Shown in pieces: positions 53,727 to 63,512 of a stretch of 64,000 nucleotides of DNA (positions are counted from its first letter, which is position 1; each line of letters starts with the position of its first letter). Under the pieces are notes generated by a model. It was given only the letters and a program-made list of their open reading frames with translations. It had not been told where the DNA came from and did no database searches. This DNA is from Planctomycetota bacterium (GTDB taxonomy: Bacteria; Planctomycetota; UBA8108; UBA1146), in assembly GCA_014240375.1 (NCBI GenBank), contig JAAZXB010000009.1, forward strand, positions 62,001 through 126,000. Reading direction: 5' to 3'. The translations under genes were made by a program, and so were the position numbers.

Positions 53727-55390
53727 CAGCGTTTGGCCCAGTTCAGCCATGTCGATTGGCTTGCGTCCGCAGGGTCGCGCAAGGTTGTTTCAAACAGTTT
53801 CCGGACCTCCGACCGCTTGACCATTCCGGCAACCAGGCACTTGTAGATCTTCTCCCCTAATCGGTAACCGATGAGGTGGGCAGTGCCGCTGCGGACGTCC
53901 TCATCTCGCAGGGGCAGTGGGGTGGGTGTCGGGATCTTCCCATTCCCTTCGAGCCAGGTCTGTTCGTTTTCGATATGGAGCAGGGAGTCGCGAACTGTTT
54001 GACGAGTTGCCTTGAGGAGAGGGTCGAGAGAGGGACTGTTCAATTCCCCCAGCAATGTTTCGAGTTCTTTCACATCCATGCAGGCTCTTTTGTGATCGAT
54101 GATCTTGGTGCCGATGTAGCCGATCGCTTCGCGGATGGCGATCTCATAGAAGTGCTGGAGTGGATCGCTGGAAGAATTGGTTTCGTTGCATTTAACCGAG
54201 TTGATGTGATGAGACGCTTCTTCTGCGGCATGACGGATCGATAGATTGCCGAGGACGATGACCTGAGCATCGGGCAGATAGCACGACTCTTCTCGCGCCA
54301 GTTGGGAGTTCACAAGTTCCATCTGTTCAGGACCCAGGGAATGGGTGTTTCTGAGACGATCGAGCAGGTCGAGATTTCTTCCGGTGTGAACAGTGAATCC
54401 ATCGAGGCCTTTGGTGGGAATATCAAGGTAGCCGCAGATGGTCTCGATCATCATCCATACCTGATCGGACATGATCGTCGAGGAGATCGATGGCAGATTG
54501 TGCACTCCTCTGGATTCTTCCAGTTCCTCCTCGTTCAGCTGCCAGTTGAGATAGGACTGGTGCTTTACCATCGGGGTGGTATTGATCATGCAGTATCGGT
54601 CTTCGCCGATCCCTACTGCGGCGACCGATTGCTCCAGACCGGTCCTGGCCAGCTCCCAGTAGACACGATCCAGGTTCTGGAACACCGTGGTCTGGCGAGG
54701 TGGTTCGATTCCGGTTCGCTTCGCTAGCAGGGAGATCTTCTCTGGAAGGTGTTCTGGAGCGACATGAAGATCCCCAAAGATTACCGCCAGGGTCGCATCC
54801 GGGAACTGTTCGAGAACTTCTAGAATCCTCATCGCAGCGATCTTTTCCCGAGCGTTGAAGGAGTCGCCGACAATCGTCGGTTCCGAGTTGAGGGCGATCA
54901 CTGGCAAGCCGGCATCCCGGCAGAACTCAAGCTGGAGAGAGTAGTTTTTCCATGGGAATCCCCATCGATGGTCCCAGTTAGATTCCTTCAATAATTGTTC
55001 GTCATCGATTTCTTTGCGGCGCCAGCGATCGAGCAGTGGTTGCGAATCGACGTGAAAGGCTTCGGTGGCGAGCACTACTTTTTTGCCACTCTGGAGCCAT
55101 GATTCGATGACCCTCAGAGGGCCCTTTTGTGATTCCCTGAGGGTGTGATAATCGCCGAAGTGGACCACATCAAAGTCGCTGGTTTCTTGCGAGAGTTGGT
55201 CGATGGAGATGGGGGTAAGCGGCCCCTCGCTGGCCTCGTAGTAAGCCTTTCGCCAGCGCGGTAGTGCACCACTGGGATCGATGATCGAATCGTCGATTTC
55301 TCGGCGAGTCTGCTCGGAGAGAGTTCGTTGCAGGGTCATCAGCCGTTCTCGGGCTGGCACCGGGGAAGCACTCAAACGATTGATCCCCAC
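53675..55390 (-). CDS. ChaN-like (haem-binding uptake domain) protein with a long C-terminal extension
   Basis: The first ~270 residues match the ChaN/DUF399 fold: VVHFGDYHTLRESQ, KKVVLATEAFHVDSQPLLDRW, WDHRWGFPWKNYSLQLEF and AVIFGDLHVAPEHLP. ChaN of Campylobacter is a haem-binding lipoprotein linked to iron uptake. Here there is no signal peptide or lipobox, and about 300 extra residues of unrecognised, mostly helical sequence follow. The total is 571 residues. The GTG start at 55390 overlaps mobA by 19 bp; ATG 55339 is an alternative. The Ser-rich C terminus is read from the antisense of metG. Confidence 0.75.
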   Translation of the reverse strand: MGINRLSASPVPARERLMTLQRTLSEQTRREIDDSIIDPSGALPRWRKAYYEASEGPLTPISIDQLSQETSDFDVVHFGDYHTLRESQKGPLRVIESWLQSGKKVVLATEAFHVDSQPLLDRWRRKEIDDEQLLKESNWDHRWGFPWKNYSLQLEFCRDAGLPVIALNSEPTIVGDSFNAREKIAAMRILEVLEQFPDATLAVIFGDLHVAPEHLPEKISLLAKRTGIEPPRQTTVFQNLDRVYWELARTGLEQSVAAVGIGEDRYCMINTTPMVKHQSYLNWQLNEEELEESRGVHNLPSISSTIMSDQVWMMIETICGYLDIPTKGLDGFTVHTGRNLDLLDRLRNTHSLGPEQMELVNSQLAREESCYLPDAQVIVLGNLSIRHAAEEASHHINSVKCNETNSSSDPLQHFYEIAIREAIGYIGTKIIDHKRACMDVKELETLLGELNSPSLDPLLKATRQTVRDSLLHIENEQTWLEGNGKIPTPTPLPLRDEDVRSGTAHLIGYRLGEKIYKCLVAGMVKRSEVRKLFETTLRDPADASQSTWLNWAKRCYEAGPSSSSSSNSSRG

Positions 55391-55986
55391 GAATCAAGAT
55401 CTGTCGGTGAGTTGAGATTCTTGAATGGACTTTGTGTCGGAGGGTCCGAAGCTGGAGAGAATTGTTCGGGCCAGTGAAGCAGTCGGGTGCTGGACCTCTT
55501 GACCCAGGCTAATAACGCCAGATCACCGTCGGGGGGGGAAGAAAATTTGAGTGCGGAGGGGTCCCATACTGCAGCAAGAGGTTGAGGGCGATGATCATCG
55601 ACCGGAATCACCGAGATCCCAGGGCTGTGGTGAGAGCAGATGGTGGAAACGGTGGAGGAATCCAGAAGCGGCAAGTCGACGGCGGCAACGAAGACCGGTA
55701 CCGCCAGTCTCTCGACGATCGATTCGATCACGTCGACCAGGCAGCGACTCCCGGGAGGATCGAGTAATACCCGATGCCATGACAGATCCTCGAATGAGTC
55801 GAGCAAACTCCGGTCCTTGAGCGCCACGGAGATGCGGGGGAAAAGCGCAGAGAGCTGGTCATGCTGCCTTTTTAGCAAGGTGACACCGTCCAACTCCAAC
55901 AGAGCCTTGGGTTGCCCCATGCGGGTTCCCAGTCCCCCGGCGAGGATCACGCAATCGGAGACGGTGCGTCGGTCTGGTTGGTTCAT
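55372..55986 (-). CDS. mobA: Molybdenum cofactor guanylyltransferase
   Basis: Attaches GMP to molybdopterin. The nucleotide-binding motif is VILAGGLGTRMGQPKALL, an acidic metal motif is in VAAVDLPLLD, and the family end motif is FKNLNSPTDL. 204 residues. ATG 55986. It lies upstream of the ChaN-like gene and overlaps it. With moaC and moeA it shows that the organism makes molybdopterin guanine dinucleotide. Confidence 0.92.
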   Translation of the reverse strand: MNQPDRRTVSDCVILAGGLGTRMGQPKALLELDGVTLLKRQHDQLSALFPRISVALKDRSLLDSFEDLSWHRVLLDPPGSRCLVDVIESIVERLAVPVFVAAVDLPLLDSSTVSTICSHHSPGISVIPVDDHRPQPLAAVWDPSALKFSSPPDGDLALLAWVKRSSTRLLHWPEQFSPASDPPTQSPFKNLNSPTDLDSWGSIV

Positions 55987-56049
55987 CTAGAGCACCTTTT
56001 CCATGGCAGTGGAATAACTTGTCGAAGCAAGGGGGTCAACGGTGCAGAT

Positions 56050-56814
56050 CTAGACCCGGCTCCAGCGTCGCAATTGTCGTAGAGTTGCCCGGAGATCCTT
56101 GGGAAAGCCCGCTTCGATGGTGATCGGTTGGCCAGTCTCTGGATGGGTCACCGAGATGGAAAGGGCGTGGAGGCCGAGCCGACCCAGTAGTGGCCGTTCC
56201 ACTGTCGATTTGCGGGGGCGGTAGTCCTTTTTGAAGGATGAGAGGAACAGCGCCTCTCCATCACCATAGAGTGGATCGCAGACGCAGGGCGTTTTCAATT
56301 TCGCCATCACCATGCGGATCTGGTGGGTCCTTCCGGTGCTGGGAGATGCTTCGACCCAACTGTGGTCCCGAAAAGCCTCCATTACCCGATAATCGGTGAC
56401 ACACTCCTTGCCATCGGATTGGAATCGCATCGATCCGGGTCGGGCAGGATTCTCATCTACATGGAAAATGCTGGTGCCTCTGGCAGGAGAAGGAAGATCG
56501 GAGACCAGCGCGCCGTAACGCTTTTGCACTTCCCGATTCATGAACTGCTGCCTCAGGTGAGATTGAGCGGAGCCATTCTTGGCGAACAGGATCACCCCGG
56601 AGGTTTGCTTGTCGAGGCGATGGACTACATGGGGTTTCAGTGCCTGGGGATCTTTCTGTTTCCATAGATCCCACAGCAAGTCGATCAGGCAGGGCGCTTG
56701 ATGGTCCCACCTTTCGCTGACGGTGCTGAACCCTGCTGGTTTATTGACCGCGACGAACGAATCGTCGTTGTGAAGGATTTCCAGCGGGCGCATTCTTGGG
56801 GGTCGCTCCGACAT
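56050..56814 (-). CDS. RluA-family RNA pseudouridine synthase
   Basis: Isomerises uridines in rRNA or tRNA. The catalytic Asp is in VVHRLDKQTSGVILFAK. The C-terminal motif is SPSTGRTHQIRMVMAKL, and PCVCDPLYGDG follows. 254 residues, without an N-terminal S4 RNA-binding domain, so RluA or RluC/D-short like; the exact site cannot be inferred. ATG 56814 lies five bases after the preceding stop. Confidence 0.92.
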   Translation of the reverse strand: MSERPPRMRPLEILHNDDSFVAVNKPAGFSTVSERWDHQAPCLIDLLWDLWKQKDPQALKPHVVHRLDKQTSGVILFAKNGSAQSHLRQQFMNREVQKRYGALVSDLPSPARGTSIFHVDENPARPGSMRFQSDGKECVTDYRVMEAFRDHSWVEASPSTGRTHQIRMVMAKLKTPCVCDPLYGDGEALFLSSFKKDYRPRKSTVERPLLGRLGLHALSISVTHPETGQPITIEAGFPKDLRATLRQLRRWSRV

Positions 56815-56819
56815 CTGAT

Positions 56820-57599
56820 CTAACTTCCCGGCAGCCGTGATGCTGCTGTTTCCAGTTGCTGGATTCCGAGCATCGAATCGGCATGGTCGTCATCGTTACG
56901 CTTGGCGATCTCAGAAAATGCGCTGATCACCTGCAAGAATCGATCATAGGAGCTCTTGTCGCCACCTCGCCACCGCGCAAACTCTAGCCAACCGGTCGCA
57001 ATGTTGATGAGGAACGAGGCGTCCGGACCGACCTCGATCGGTGAAGCAGATTCTTTGGCATGGTCTCGAGCAGCTTCCAGGGAACTTTCGAATGCCGCGA
57101 TCGCACCGGACCAGTCTGCCAGTCCACAACGATGAGTTCCGAGAGCCCACCAGGCCATGTGGAACGGGACCGCTCCCTTGTTCAGTTCGGATCTCCAGCG
57201 AAGGCAATCCTCCGCACAACGAATCCCTGCCTTGAAGTGGTCATCCGTTCGAGGCTCGGGATCTTCAGGCCAGCAAGGAGCCAGGTCGGCAGCAAGGTTA
57301 TAGGAGAGAATGTTGGCTCCGTCGAGGCGTCGGTCCCTTTCCTCGGCATCGGATTCAACTTCTGCCTGGGCAGCAAACTCATCGATGGCGGCGCGAGAGA
57401 TTGCGATGAGATCAGCCAGGGTCCTCGGCAAGTCCTGGCCTGCAGAGATGCGCTGACTGGCCATCAAGAACAAGCCCCTCCGTTGCATGGGTTCACTCTT
57501 TGCGCCGATGTGATCGATCAGGGAGACGATCCCGGACTGGAGATAGATTTCACTCAATTCGGGCCACAGTTGTTCGAAAGGATTGGTGGTCTGGGTCAT
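56820..57599 (-). CDS. Hypothetical TPR-like helical protein
   Basis: 259 residues, all helical in appearance and unassigned. The second half (WWALGTHRCGLADWSGAIAAF..., FLINIATGWLEFARWRGGD) has the spacing of tetratricopeptide-like repeats. No signal or membrane segment. ATG 57599 has GGAGGAAA upstream and overlaps the stop of the large FHA protein gene (TGATG), so translation is probably coupled and it may work with that protein. Confidence 0.65.
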   Translation of the reverse strand: MTQTTNPFEQLWPELSEIYLQSGIVSLIDHIGAKSEPMQRRGLFLMASQRISAGQDLPRTLADLIAISRAAIDEFAAQAEVESDAEERDRRLDGANILSYNLAADLAPCWPEDPEPRTDDHFKAGIRCAEDCLRWRSELNKGAVPFHMAWWALGTHRCGLADWSGAIAAFESSLEAARDHAKESASPIEVGPDASFLINIATGWLEFARWRGGDKSSYDRFLQVISAFSEIAKRNDDDHADSMLGIQQLETAASRLPGS

Positions 57600-60500
57600 C
57601 AAATTTCCTCCAGTGAGATATTATCGAACCAGACTGTACCGGATTGTCCCTTCACAAAACAGGCGATGTAGGTGGTCCGACTGGTCCCTGGCATCCAGTC
57701 AAACTTGATCCTCGTCCATTCCGTATCTCGGCGAAGTGGTGCAGATCGAGAGGACCATGACCCGAGCCTGCCGGTGAAGAACCCGATCAGCGCTTCACCT
57801 TCGAACTGGCTCGCCTTGACCAGTGCGGTCACTCGATATTTTTTTCCAGGGGTGACGACGATACGCTGGATGGTTCCACCGGCTCCGGGTTGGATGATTT
57901 TTGCCCGTAAGGCTCGGGTTCCATCGACCAGGCCTTCTGTATCCTCATCGAAGACCACCGAACCTCCAGGATCGACTTCCCCTGGGATCCAACCGTCGAG
58001 TAATTTCTTGGCCTCGAAGTTTCCATTGATCAGCGGCTGGTGCACATCGTATCGAACGACCTCTTGTGTAAGATCCTCACCTTGTGGCCCTTCGTCGAGG
58101 ATCCCCACCGGAACAGGGTCTCCCTCGGCGGTCATCAACTCCAGGCGTAAACCGCGAGTGCCGACCATCTGGGTCACTGCCACTTCGATGATGTTCTCAC
58201 CTCGAAAGAGTTGGATGGGGAACGGCTTCTTCTGGTTCAGCATCAGTTCGTCGTGCATCGGTTGGCCCATCTGGGGACTGGCATCGATGAACCCGACGGG
58301 AGAACCGTTGAGGCTGATTTGCATCTTCACATCCGTGGCCACGGTCAACCTCGCCTCGACATCATTGTTGACCACGATGCGGCGAAAGAGCAGCCACTGT
58401 CGATTCCGAGTGACGGGGTCCTGTCCTGCAGTGAGATCGGTGAAGGGACTGGGCCAAACCAGAGGTCTCCATTGCGGGTTGGATTCTGCCGGACTCTTCC
58501 TCTGATTTCTCCTGCGGGTAACGGATGATTCCACCGGTCCCAGCACCCACCACCCATTGATCACAGTTCCTTCGAGCCGATTGTAGTTCAATTGTATCGG
58601 GTGCTTTCGGGTGAACTGAACCGACGAACCGCCCAGATCGACGCGATCATCGAACACCGGCCATCCATTGGCGCGGAAGATCCAGGCGATATTTTCCCCC
58701 AGAGCGAGGGAGTAGAGTGCGGCGATTCGTTCGATACTGGAGAGCCCATGAAGGCGCAGTGTTTGCTCGGAAGCCTTGCGTTCGGTGAACATCTTGTGGT
58801 GAACACCAACTCCGTGGATGAATCTCAGGGCGGCAAATACGGAGGGGTTTGGTTGCCATATTGATCTCTCGTCACTATTTCTGTCGAGCAGCCAGCGAAT
58901 GGTTTTCTGGAAAGCGTTGGCGTTGAGTAGCCGATATCCCAGTTCCCCGTAGATGCCCTCGTCGACACCACAATCGGCCAGCAACATGTAGGGGTCGTGG
59001 CCGAATCCGATGTTATGACCCAACTCATGGGTGTAGGCGCCGGGCAAGCGATCTCCCTGACCGGTGTAGTCATGCAAGACTGCTGCATCGAGAACGATGA
59101 CTCCGCCTCCTCCGAGACCGCCGACTCCCGGTGGTAGGAAGATATCGAAGTCCATCAGCAGTCTCAGGACTCCATCGGCGCACCCGAGGTGATCCTTGCA
59201 ACCCCTCAGACTGCGGGCCACCTCCGGCATCATCGATTTCATCCTTGCACGAAAGATACTGGGCCCGGTGGCACTCGATCCGGCATCGTTGACGGTGATG
59301 GGAGTCTCGGCCTTGGCGATCCCACGAATCGCAGAATTCCCGAACGGCGCATCGATCTGGATGCTCAACTTGTCGAGGTCGACTCGCTGCAGTGTTTCAG
59401 GCTCTTGCCAGCGCATCGCTCCGAGGGTGCGGTGGATCAGCACCTTGCCCGATCGATCGACTGCAGCAAGGGAACCATCGTTGCCCGGGACCCGGTCGAG
59501 GACTCGCCCCCCTGCATCGGAGATGGAGAGACGCATCTGTATCGTCTTGTCCTTGCGTTCGTAATGGAGTCTCGGCGTCCAGGGTGATCGTGGTTCCAGG
59601 TCAAATTTTTGTCCGGCAGATAATAGCGCTCGATAGGGCAAGAGGCGGGCGGTTTTCCCTCCGGGAAGGGTACTTCGAGTTTCCAGCCGATAGGTCCCTG
59701 GCATCACCCAGGCTCGCCGAGCCTGCCGGGTCTCGAGGGTGAAGCGTTCTCGGAATCCGTCTACCGCCACCACCTCGATGGTGGCATCTGCAGCACCACC
59801 GAACGCAGACTCGGCACTGTACTGGAGGCGACTCATACGGTTCTGGTCGATCAAGATCGGCACCACTTCACGGTCGCCACCGGTTTTGGCACGGGTGAGC
59901 ACCGCTTCACCTTCAGTGGTGCGGCACAGCACGCAGATATCGACCGGAGGTCCCGACATCAACAGGCGAAACTGCCCGGTGGGGGCCGAGCGCGATGACT
60001 CCAACCGTCCGCGGGCCCCCACCTCCATCGCCACTCTTTCGGTGGTGAAGGCTGCGGCGACCGGTTCAGGGGTGATCCATATCTTCTCGATGGACAGACC
60101 CTTTCCCTGGCGGTCTTCGACCGAGATCACTGTCTGCTTCCTCGGCTCCAGGAGGATGCTGGAACTCTCCCCTGATAGGGTTTGCTGTAGCAGCAATAAT
60201 CTTGGCAGGGTCAGTACCAAAGTGTTGTCATCTGGATCGATATCATCGACCACTTCACCCTGGGCGATGACGGTCCAGGAACCGGGCACAACCACTGCGC
60301 TCCAGCGTCCATCGGTTCCCGTGGTTCCCTCGACGACCGCCAGACTCTCGTTGGAGAGGAGCAATAGTTTGGCCCCTGCGACCGGCTTTCCAACTTCGTC
60401 TCGCACCTCGACCGAGATGGGTCGGAGCCTGAATTTCTCTCGAACCCACTCCTCACGCTCTCGTTCCCGTGCGATCGCTTTGGCCTCCTTGGCACTCTCG

Positions 60501-61729
60501 GAAGATCGCCCCGGGAGTAGAACTCTCTCGACCGAATCGAGGAGCTCCCCGTCCTCATCGAGCATCTCGACCAGTACTGGTTGGTCGCCTGGATCCTCGA
60601 TGGCGAGGTAACGACGCAAGCTCAGCCCCGGATCGACTCTGAATCGCATCTCCAGGTCGTTGCGTAGCGGAGTCTTCAACTGGACCAGTTGTCTCTCGGT
60701 GGTCGAGTTGTCGACCTCGAGGGCGATCACCCGGAATCCTTTTCTGCTGCCGGAGCCAAGTCGCTTCAGTTCTTTGCCTCTTCGATCGATGAAATCAGGT
60801 CCACCATGATGATCCTTTTGATGGAACTGATAGGCGATGATTCGATCGGAAGGAGGCCATGCCTCGTCAAGGATCCTCAACTGCAGTTTTCCATCGTCAG
60901 GTGTGGGTACGGTCTGTACGTCGGACACCTGATCGTCGGTCACCCGGTCTTCGCCACCAGTGGGGGCGACATCATCGACCGCAGGCTCGAAGGAGACCTC
61001 GAAATTAGCATCCGGAGTGAAGCCGCTGGTGACCGGCCGATTCGGTCGATCGATCGCGCTCGATACAGCATCAGAACCCTGCACCTTCGGGACATCTTTG
61101 GGTTCCGCTGAGGGGAGAGGGATCTGCAGATTCGTACCGGGCTGCCCGGTGGCGGGTTTGACCGCAGCGACCCCGATCTCTGGAGGAAGTTCCTGCGGCG
61201 TCGGCCCCAGTTGGCTGACGAAGTAGCCGATCGATCCGATGGTGAACAACAGCAGCAACAGGTTCCCCACTGGACTGGCTTCCTTTCGGGTGGTGCGAGT
61301 TGTTCGCGGGGTGGGGGCATGGTTGGAGGTATTTTGGCTCCTCTGATTTTTCGAGTTGCTGCTGGTCTTTGTAGTGGCTGAGCGACGGGACCGATCGCTG
61401 CCGGGCTTGCGGGTTGGATTGGCAGTGGGTTTCTTTGATCGGATCAAGACATCACCGATCTTCAGCGTCGAACTACCAGGGAATGGAGCACGCCCTTCGA
61501 TGGATCGGCCATCGAGAAGTGTCCCATTCGAACTGGCGAGATCTTCGATCACCAGGCCCTGGCTGGTAGAGATCAATCGGGCATGGCGACGGGAGGCTCG
61601 ATGGTCAGCGATCTCCACCTCGCAGGTTGGATCTCGACCGATGATCCAGGGACCTTCACCGATCAGGGTGACGATCCTTTTGCCATTTGAATCCTCTACC
61701 TTCAACAGAATGGGGTCAGTCGTACTCAT
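57599..61729 (-). CDS. FHA domain - transmembrane - HEXXHXXGXXH zinc protease fusion with C-terminal carbohydrate-binding-like domain
   Basis: About 1376 residues from ATG 61729 (AGAGG nine bases upstream; ATG 61747 inside moeA is an alternative). Residues ~24-98 are an FHA phosphothreonine-binding domain (IIGRDPTCEVEIADHRASRR, DLASSNGT). A basic Ser/Thr-rich linker and one membrane helix (155-174) follow, so FHA should be cytoplasmic and the rest outside. The exterior has carboxypeptidase-regulatory-like beta domains (DEVGKPVAGAKLLLL), a metzincin-type zinc motif H901-ELG-H905-NIGFG-H911, and a C-terminal CBM-like domain (LINGNFEAKKLLDGW...VWFDNISLEE). It follows moeA and precedes a TPR-like gene. 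A divergent FHA-kinase lies 1.8 kb away. Confidence 0.82.
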   Translation of the reverse strand: MSTTDPILLKVEDSNGKRIVTLIGEGPWIIGRDPTCEVEIADHRASRRHARLISTSQGLVIEDLASSNGTLLDGRSIEGRAPFPGSSTLKIGDVLIRSKKPTANPTRKPGSDRSRRSATTKTSSNSKNQRSQNTSNHAPTPRTTRTTRKEASPVGNLLLLLFTIGSIGYFVSQLGPTPQELPPEIGVAAVKPATGQPGTNLQIPLPSAEPKDVPKVQGSDAVSSAIDRPNRPVTSGFTPDANFEVSFEPAVDDVAPTGGEDRVTDDQVSDVQTVPTPDDGKLQLRILDEAWPPSDRIIAYQFHQKDHHGGPDFIDRRGKELKRLGSGSRKGFRVIALEVDNSTTERQLVQLKTPLRNDLEMRFRVDPGLSLRRYLAIEDPGDQPVLVEMLDEDGELLDSVERVLLPGRSSESAKEAKAIAREREREEWVREKFRLRPISVEVRDEVGKPVAGAKLLLLSNESLAVVEGTTGTDGRWSAVVVPGSWTVIAQGEVVDDIDPDDNTLVLTLPRLLLLQQTLSGESSSILLEPRKQTVISVEDRQGKGLSIEKIWITPEPVAAAFTTERVAMEVGARGRLESSRSAPTGQFRLLMSGPPVDICVLCRTTEGEAVLTRAKTGGDREVVPILIDQNRMSRLQYSAESAFGGAADATIEVVAVDGFRERFTLETRQARRAWVMPGTYRLETRSTLPGGKTARLLPYRALLSAGQKFDLEPRSPWTPRLHYERKDKTIQMRLSISDAGGRVLDRVPGNDGSLAAVDRSGKVLIHRTLGAMRWQEPETLQRVDLDKLSIQIDAPFGNSAIRGIAKAETPITVNDAGSSATGPSIFRARMKSMMPEVARSLRGCKDHLGCADGVLRLLMDFDIFLPPGVGGLGGGGVIVLDAAVLHDYTGQGDRLPGAYTHELGHNIGFGHDPYMLLADCGVDEGIYGELGYRLLNANAFQKTIRWLLDRNSDERSIWQPNPSVFAALRFIHGVGVHHKMFTERKASEQTLRLHGLSSIERIAALYSLALGENIAWIFRANGWPVFDDRVDLGGSSVQFTRKHPIQLNYNRLEGTVINGWWVLGPVESSVTRRRNQRKSPAESNPQWRPLVWPSPFTDLTAGQDPVTRNRQWLLFRRIVVNNDVEARLTVATDVKMQISLNGSPVGFIDASPQMGQPMHDELMLNQKKPFPIQLFRGENIIEVAVTQMVGTRGLRLELMTAEGDPVPVGILDEGPQGEDLTQEVVRYDVHQPLINGNFEAKKLLDGWIPGEVDPGGSVVFDEDTEGLVDGTRALRAKIIQPGAGGTIQRIVVTPGKKYRVTALVKASQFEGEALIGFFTGRLGSWSSRSAPLRRDTEWTRIKFDWMPGTSRTTYIACFVKGQSGTVWFDNISLEEI

Positions 61730-61733
61730 CGAT

Positions 61734-62969
61734 TCATGCCTCTTCATCTGTCAGTGACCAGTAGTTCACCCGTTCTCCCGGGCGCAGCACGTCGGTGCTC
61801 GGGGGAGCAACGACCAGGCAGTTGGAGCCGGCAAAGCCACTCAGCAGGTGTGATCCTTGCCCCGACGGAATCTCGATCACATCGATCCCACCGTCAGGAT
61901 CTGCAGTGGCCCTCCCGCGAAGTAATCGTAGCCGATCCGAGGCTGGAACTGATCTCTCTGACTTCAGAACCCCGCAACGCTGCGGCAGGATGCCGTCGGT
62001 TCTTCCTTCCATCCGCGCCAGAGCGGGTCGCACGAAAATTTCGAAGGAGACGAGGCAAGCGGCTGGATTGCCCGGCAATCCAAAAAATGGGACCCCTCCG
62101 ATCAGGCCGTCCACCAGTGGCTTGCCAGGCTTCATCGCGACCTTACGAATCTGGACGTCGTCTCCCATCTCCCGAGCGACCTCGCGGATATGGTCGAGAT
62201 CCCCGGCACTGATGCCACCTGTGGTGACGATGGCATCGGGCTTCAGTTCAAGAGTTTCTTGAAGTCCTGAACGGATCTCCGTCAGGTCATCGCGGAGGAT
62301 CGGTCTGGGGATGGGAATCGCCCCCCAGCGTTTCACTCGAGCTTGAAGAGAATAGAGGTTCGAATTTCGGATCTGGCCAGGCTTCAACGCGCTGCCGATG
62401 GCGACCAACTCATTGCCACTGGAATGGATGGCGACACGGGGTCTCCGGTTCACCGGAATCTGAACTGCGCCGACACTGGCGAGCAAGCCGATGGCACCAG
62501 GAGTGATCCGTGAGCCGGGGGCCATCACTGATCCATCCGCCTCGACATCTTCACCGAGTCTGCGAATGTGTGCTCCAGGGTGAATCGGCCGATCGATGGC
62601 GACCGATTGTTCATCGTGGTGAAGGCATCGTTCGAAAGGGATGACGGTATCCCCTCCTTGGGGAATGACTGCACCGGTGAATATCTTCATCGCACAGTGG
62701 TCTTTCAGGGGAGTGTCGGGTGCCATTCCTGCTTCGATGGTGGCGACCACTGGAAGCGTGATAGGCCGATCGGGAGTGGCTCCAGCGGTGTCGCCGGCCT
62801 TCAACACGAATCCGTCCATGGCAGTGTTATCAAATGGAGGAATCGGATCCCGAGTGGCCACCGATTCAGCGATGATTCTTCCGACGGCATCTTCGAGTAG
62901 CACCATCTCGGTGCCGATCGGTTTGATCCTGGCGAGGATCTGTTTGCGAGCATCTTCTAGATTGATCAA
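61734..62969 (-). CDS. moeA: Molybdopterin molybdotransferase
   Basis: Inserts molybdate into adenylylated molybdopterin. Signatures: PPFDNTAMDGFVLKAGD, IFTGAVIPQGGDTVI, RRLGEDV, ATTGGISAGDLDHI-type loop (VTTGGISAGD), VAMKPGKPL and FFGLPGNPAACLVSFEIFV. TTG 62969 is chosen because AAGGAGA lies five bases upstream and it overlaps the cutA stop (TTGA). 411 residues, the family norm. Confidence 0.95.
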   Translation of the reverse strand: MINLEDARKQILARIKPIGTEMVLLEDAVGRIIAESVATRDPIPPFDNTAMDGFVLKAGDTAGATPDRPITLPVVATIEAGMAPDTPLKDHCAMKIFTGAVIPQGGDTVIPFERCLHHDEQSVAIDRPIHPGAHIRRLGEDVEADGSVMAPGSRITPGAIGLLASVGAVQIPVNRRPRVAIHSSGNELVAIGSALKPGQIRNSNLYSLQARVKRWGAIPIPRPILRDDLTEIRSGLQETLELKPDAIVTTGGISAGDLDHIREVAREMGDDVQIRKVAMKPGKPLVDGLIGGVPFFGLPGNPAACLVSFEIFVRPALARMEGRTDGILPQRCGVLKSERSVPASDRLRLLRGRATADPDGGIDVIEIPSGQGSHLLSGFAGSNCLVVAPPSTDVLRPGERVNYWSLTDEEA

Positions 62970-63286
62970 AGGGTCTCCTTTTTGCCACTCATCTTCTCTA
63001 CCCACTGCATGTATCGATCGAGCCCGGTCGTTACAGGAATCGCGATCACCTCCGGACACTCGTGGGGATGTCTTCGAGCAATGGTCTCGATCAGTTCCTC
63101 GATCGGTTCTCTGGCAGTCTTGATGGTCAGGATCACTTCTTCGGCTTCACAAGTTTTGTCCTCCCAGCGATAGATCGATCGAGAACCGGGCATGATGTTG
63201 ACACAGGCTGCCAGTCCATCTTCGACCAGGCTGCGAGCCAGTTCTGCTGCCGAATCGGGAGGGTGGGAGACCAGGACCAAGTGCAC
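62966..63286 (-). CDS. cutA: CutA1-type divalent-cation tolerance protein
   Basis: A small trimeric ferredoxin-like protein linked to copper tolerance; its biochemical role is unsettled. The core is LARSLVEDGLAACVNIMPG, SIYRWEDKTCEAEEVILTIKT and HPHECPEVIAIPV. GTG 63286 is chosen because GGAAAG precedes it and the family begins there; the frame upstream is unlike CutA. 106 residues. It is first in the cutA-moeA-FHA protease unit. Confidence 0.9.
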   Translation of the reverse strand: MHLVLVSHPPDSAAELARSLVEDGLAACVNIMPGSRSIYRWEDKTCEAEEVILTIKTAREPIEELIETIARRHPHECPEVIAIPVTTGLDRYMQWVEKMSGKKETL

Positions 63287-63512
63287 GGTTAAACTTTCCA
63301 GGTGGACCGCCTCGAGATTCACCCCTGAATGAGGTGAACTCAACGGCTCCTCGATCCAGCCAAATTCCATCGGGCGAAAGGGTAAAACGCACCGCCAGGA
63401 TAATATCATGACTGGACAGGTGGTGGACAGATGGACCTCCATTCCAGCCCCTTCATTCGATGATCCTGGGGATAGGTTGCAGACCCCCATCGATCGGTGC
63501 AGCATCCGTGCC
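63287..63512. other. 226-bp divergent gap between cutA and the FHA-kinase gene
   Basis: No gene is supported. It should hold promoters for both directions. No clear SD precedes ATG 63513, so the start of the kinase gene is not certain. Confidence 0.4.
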
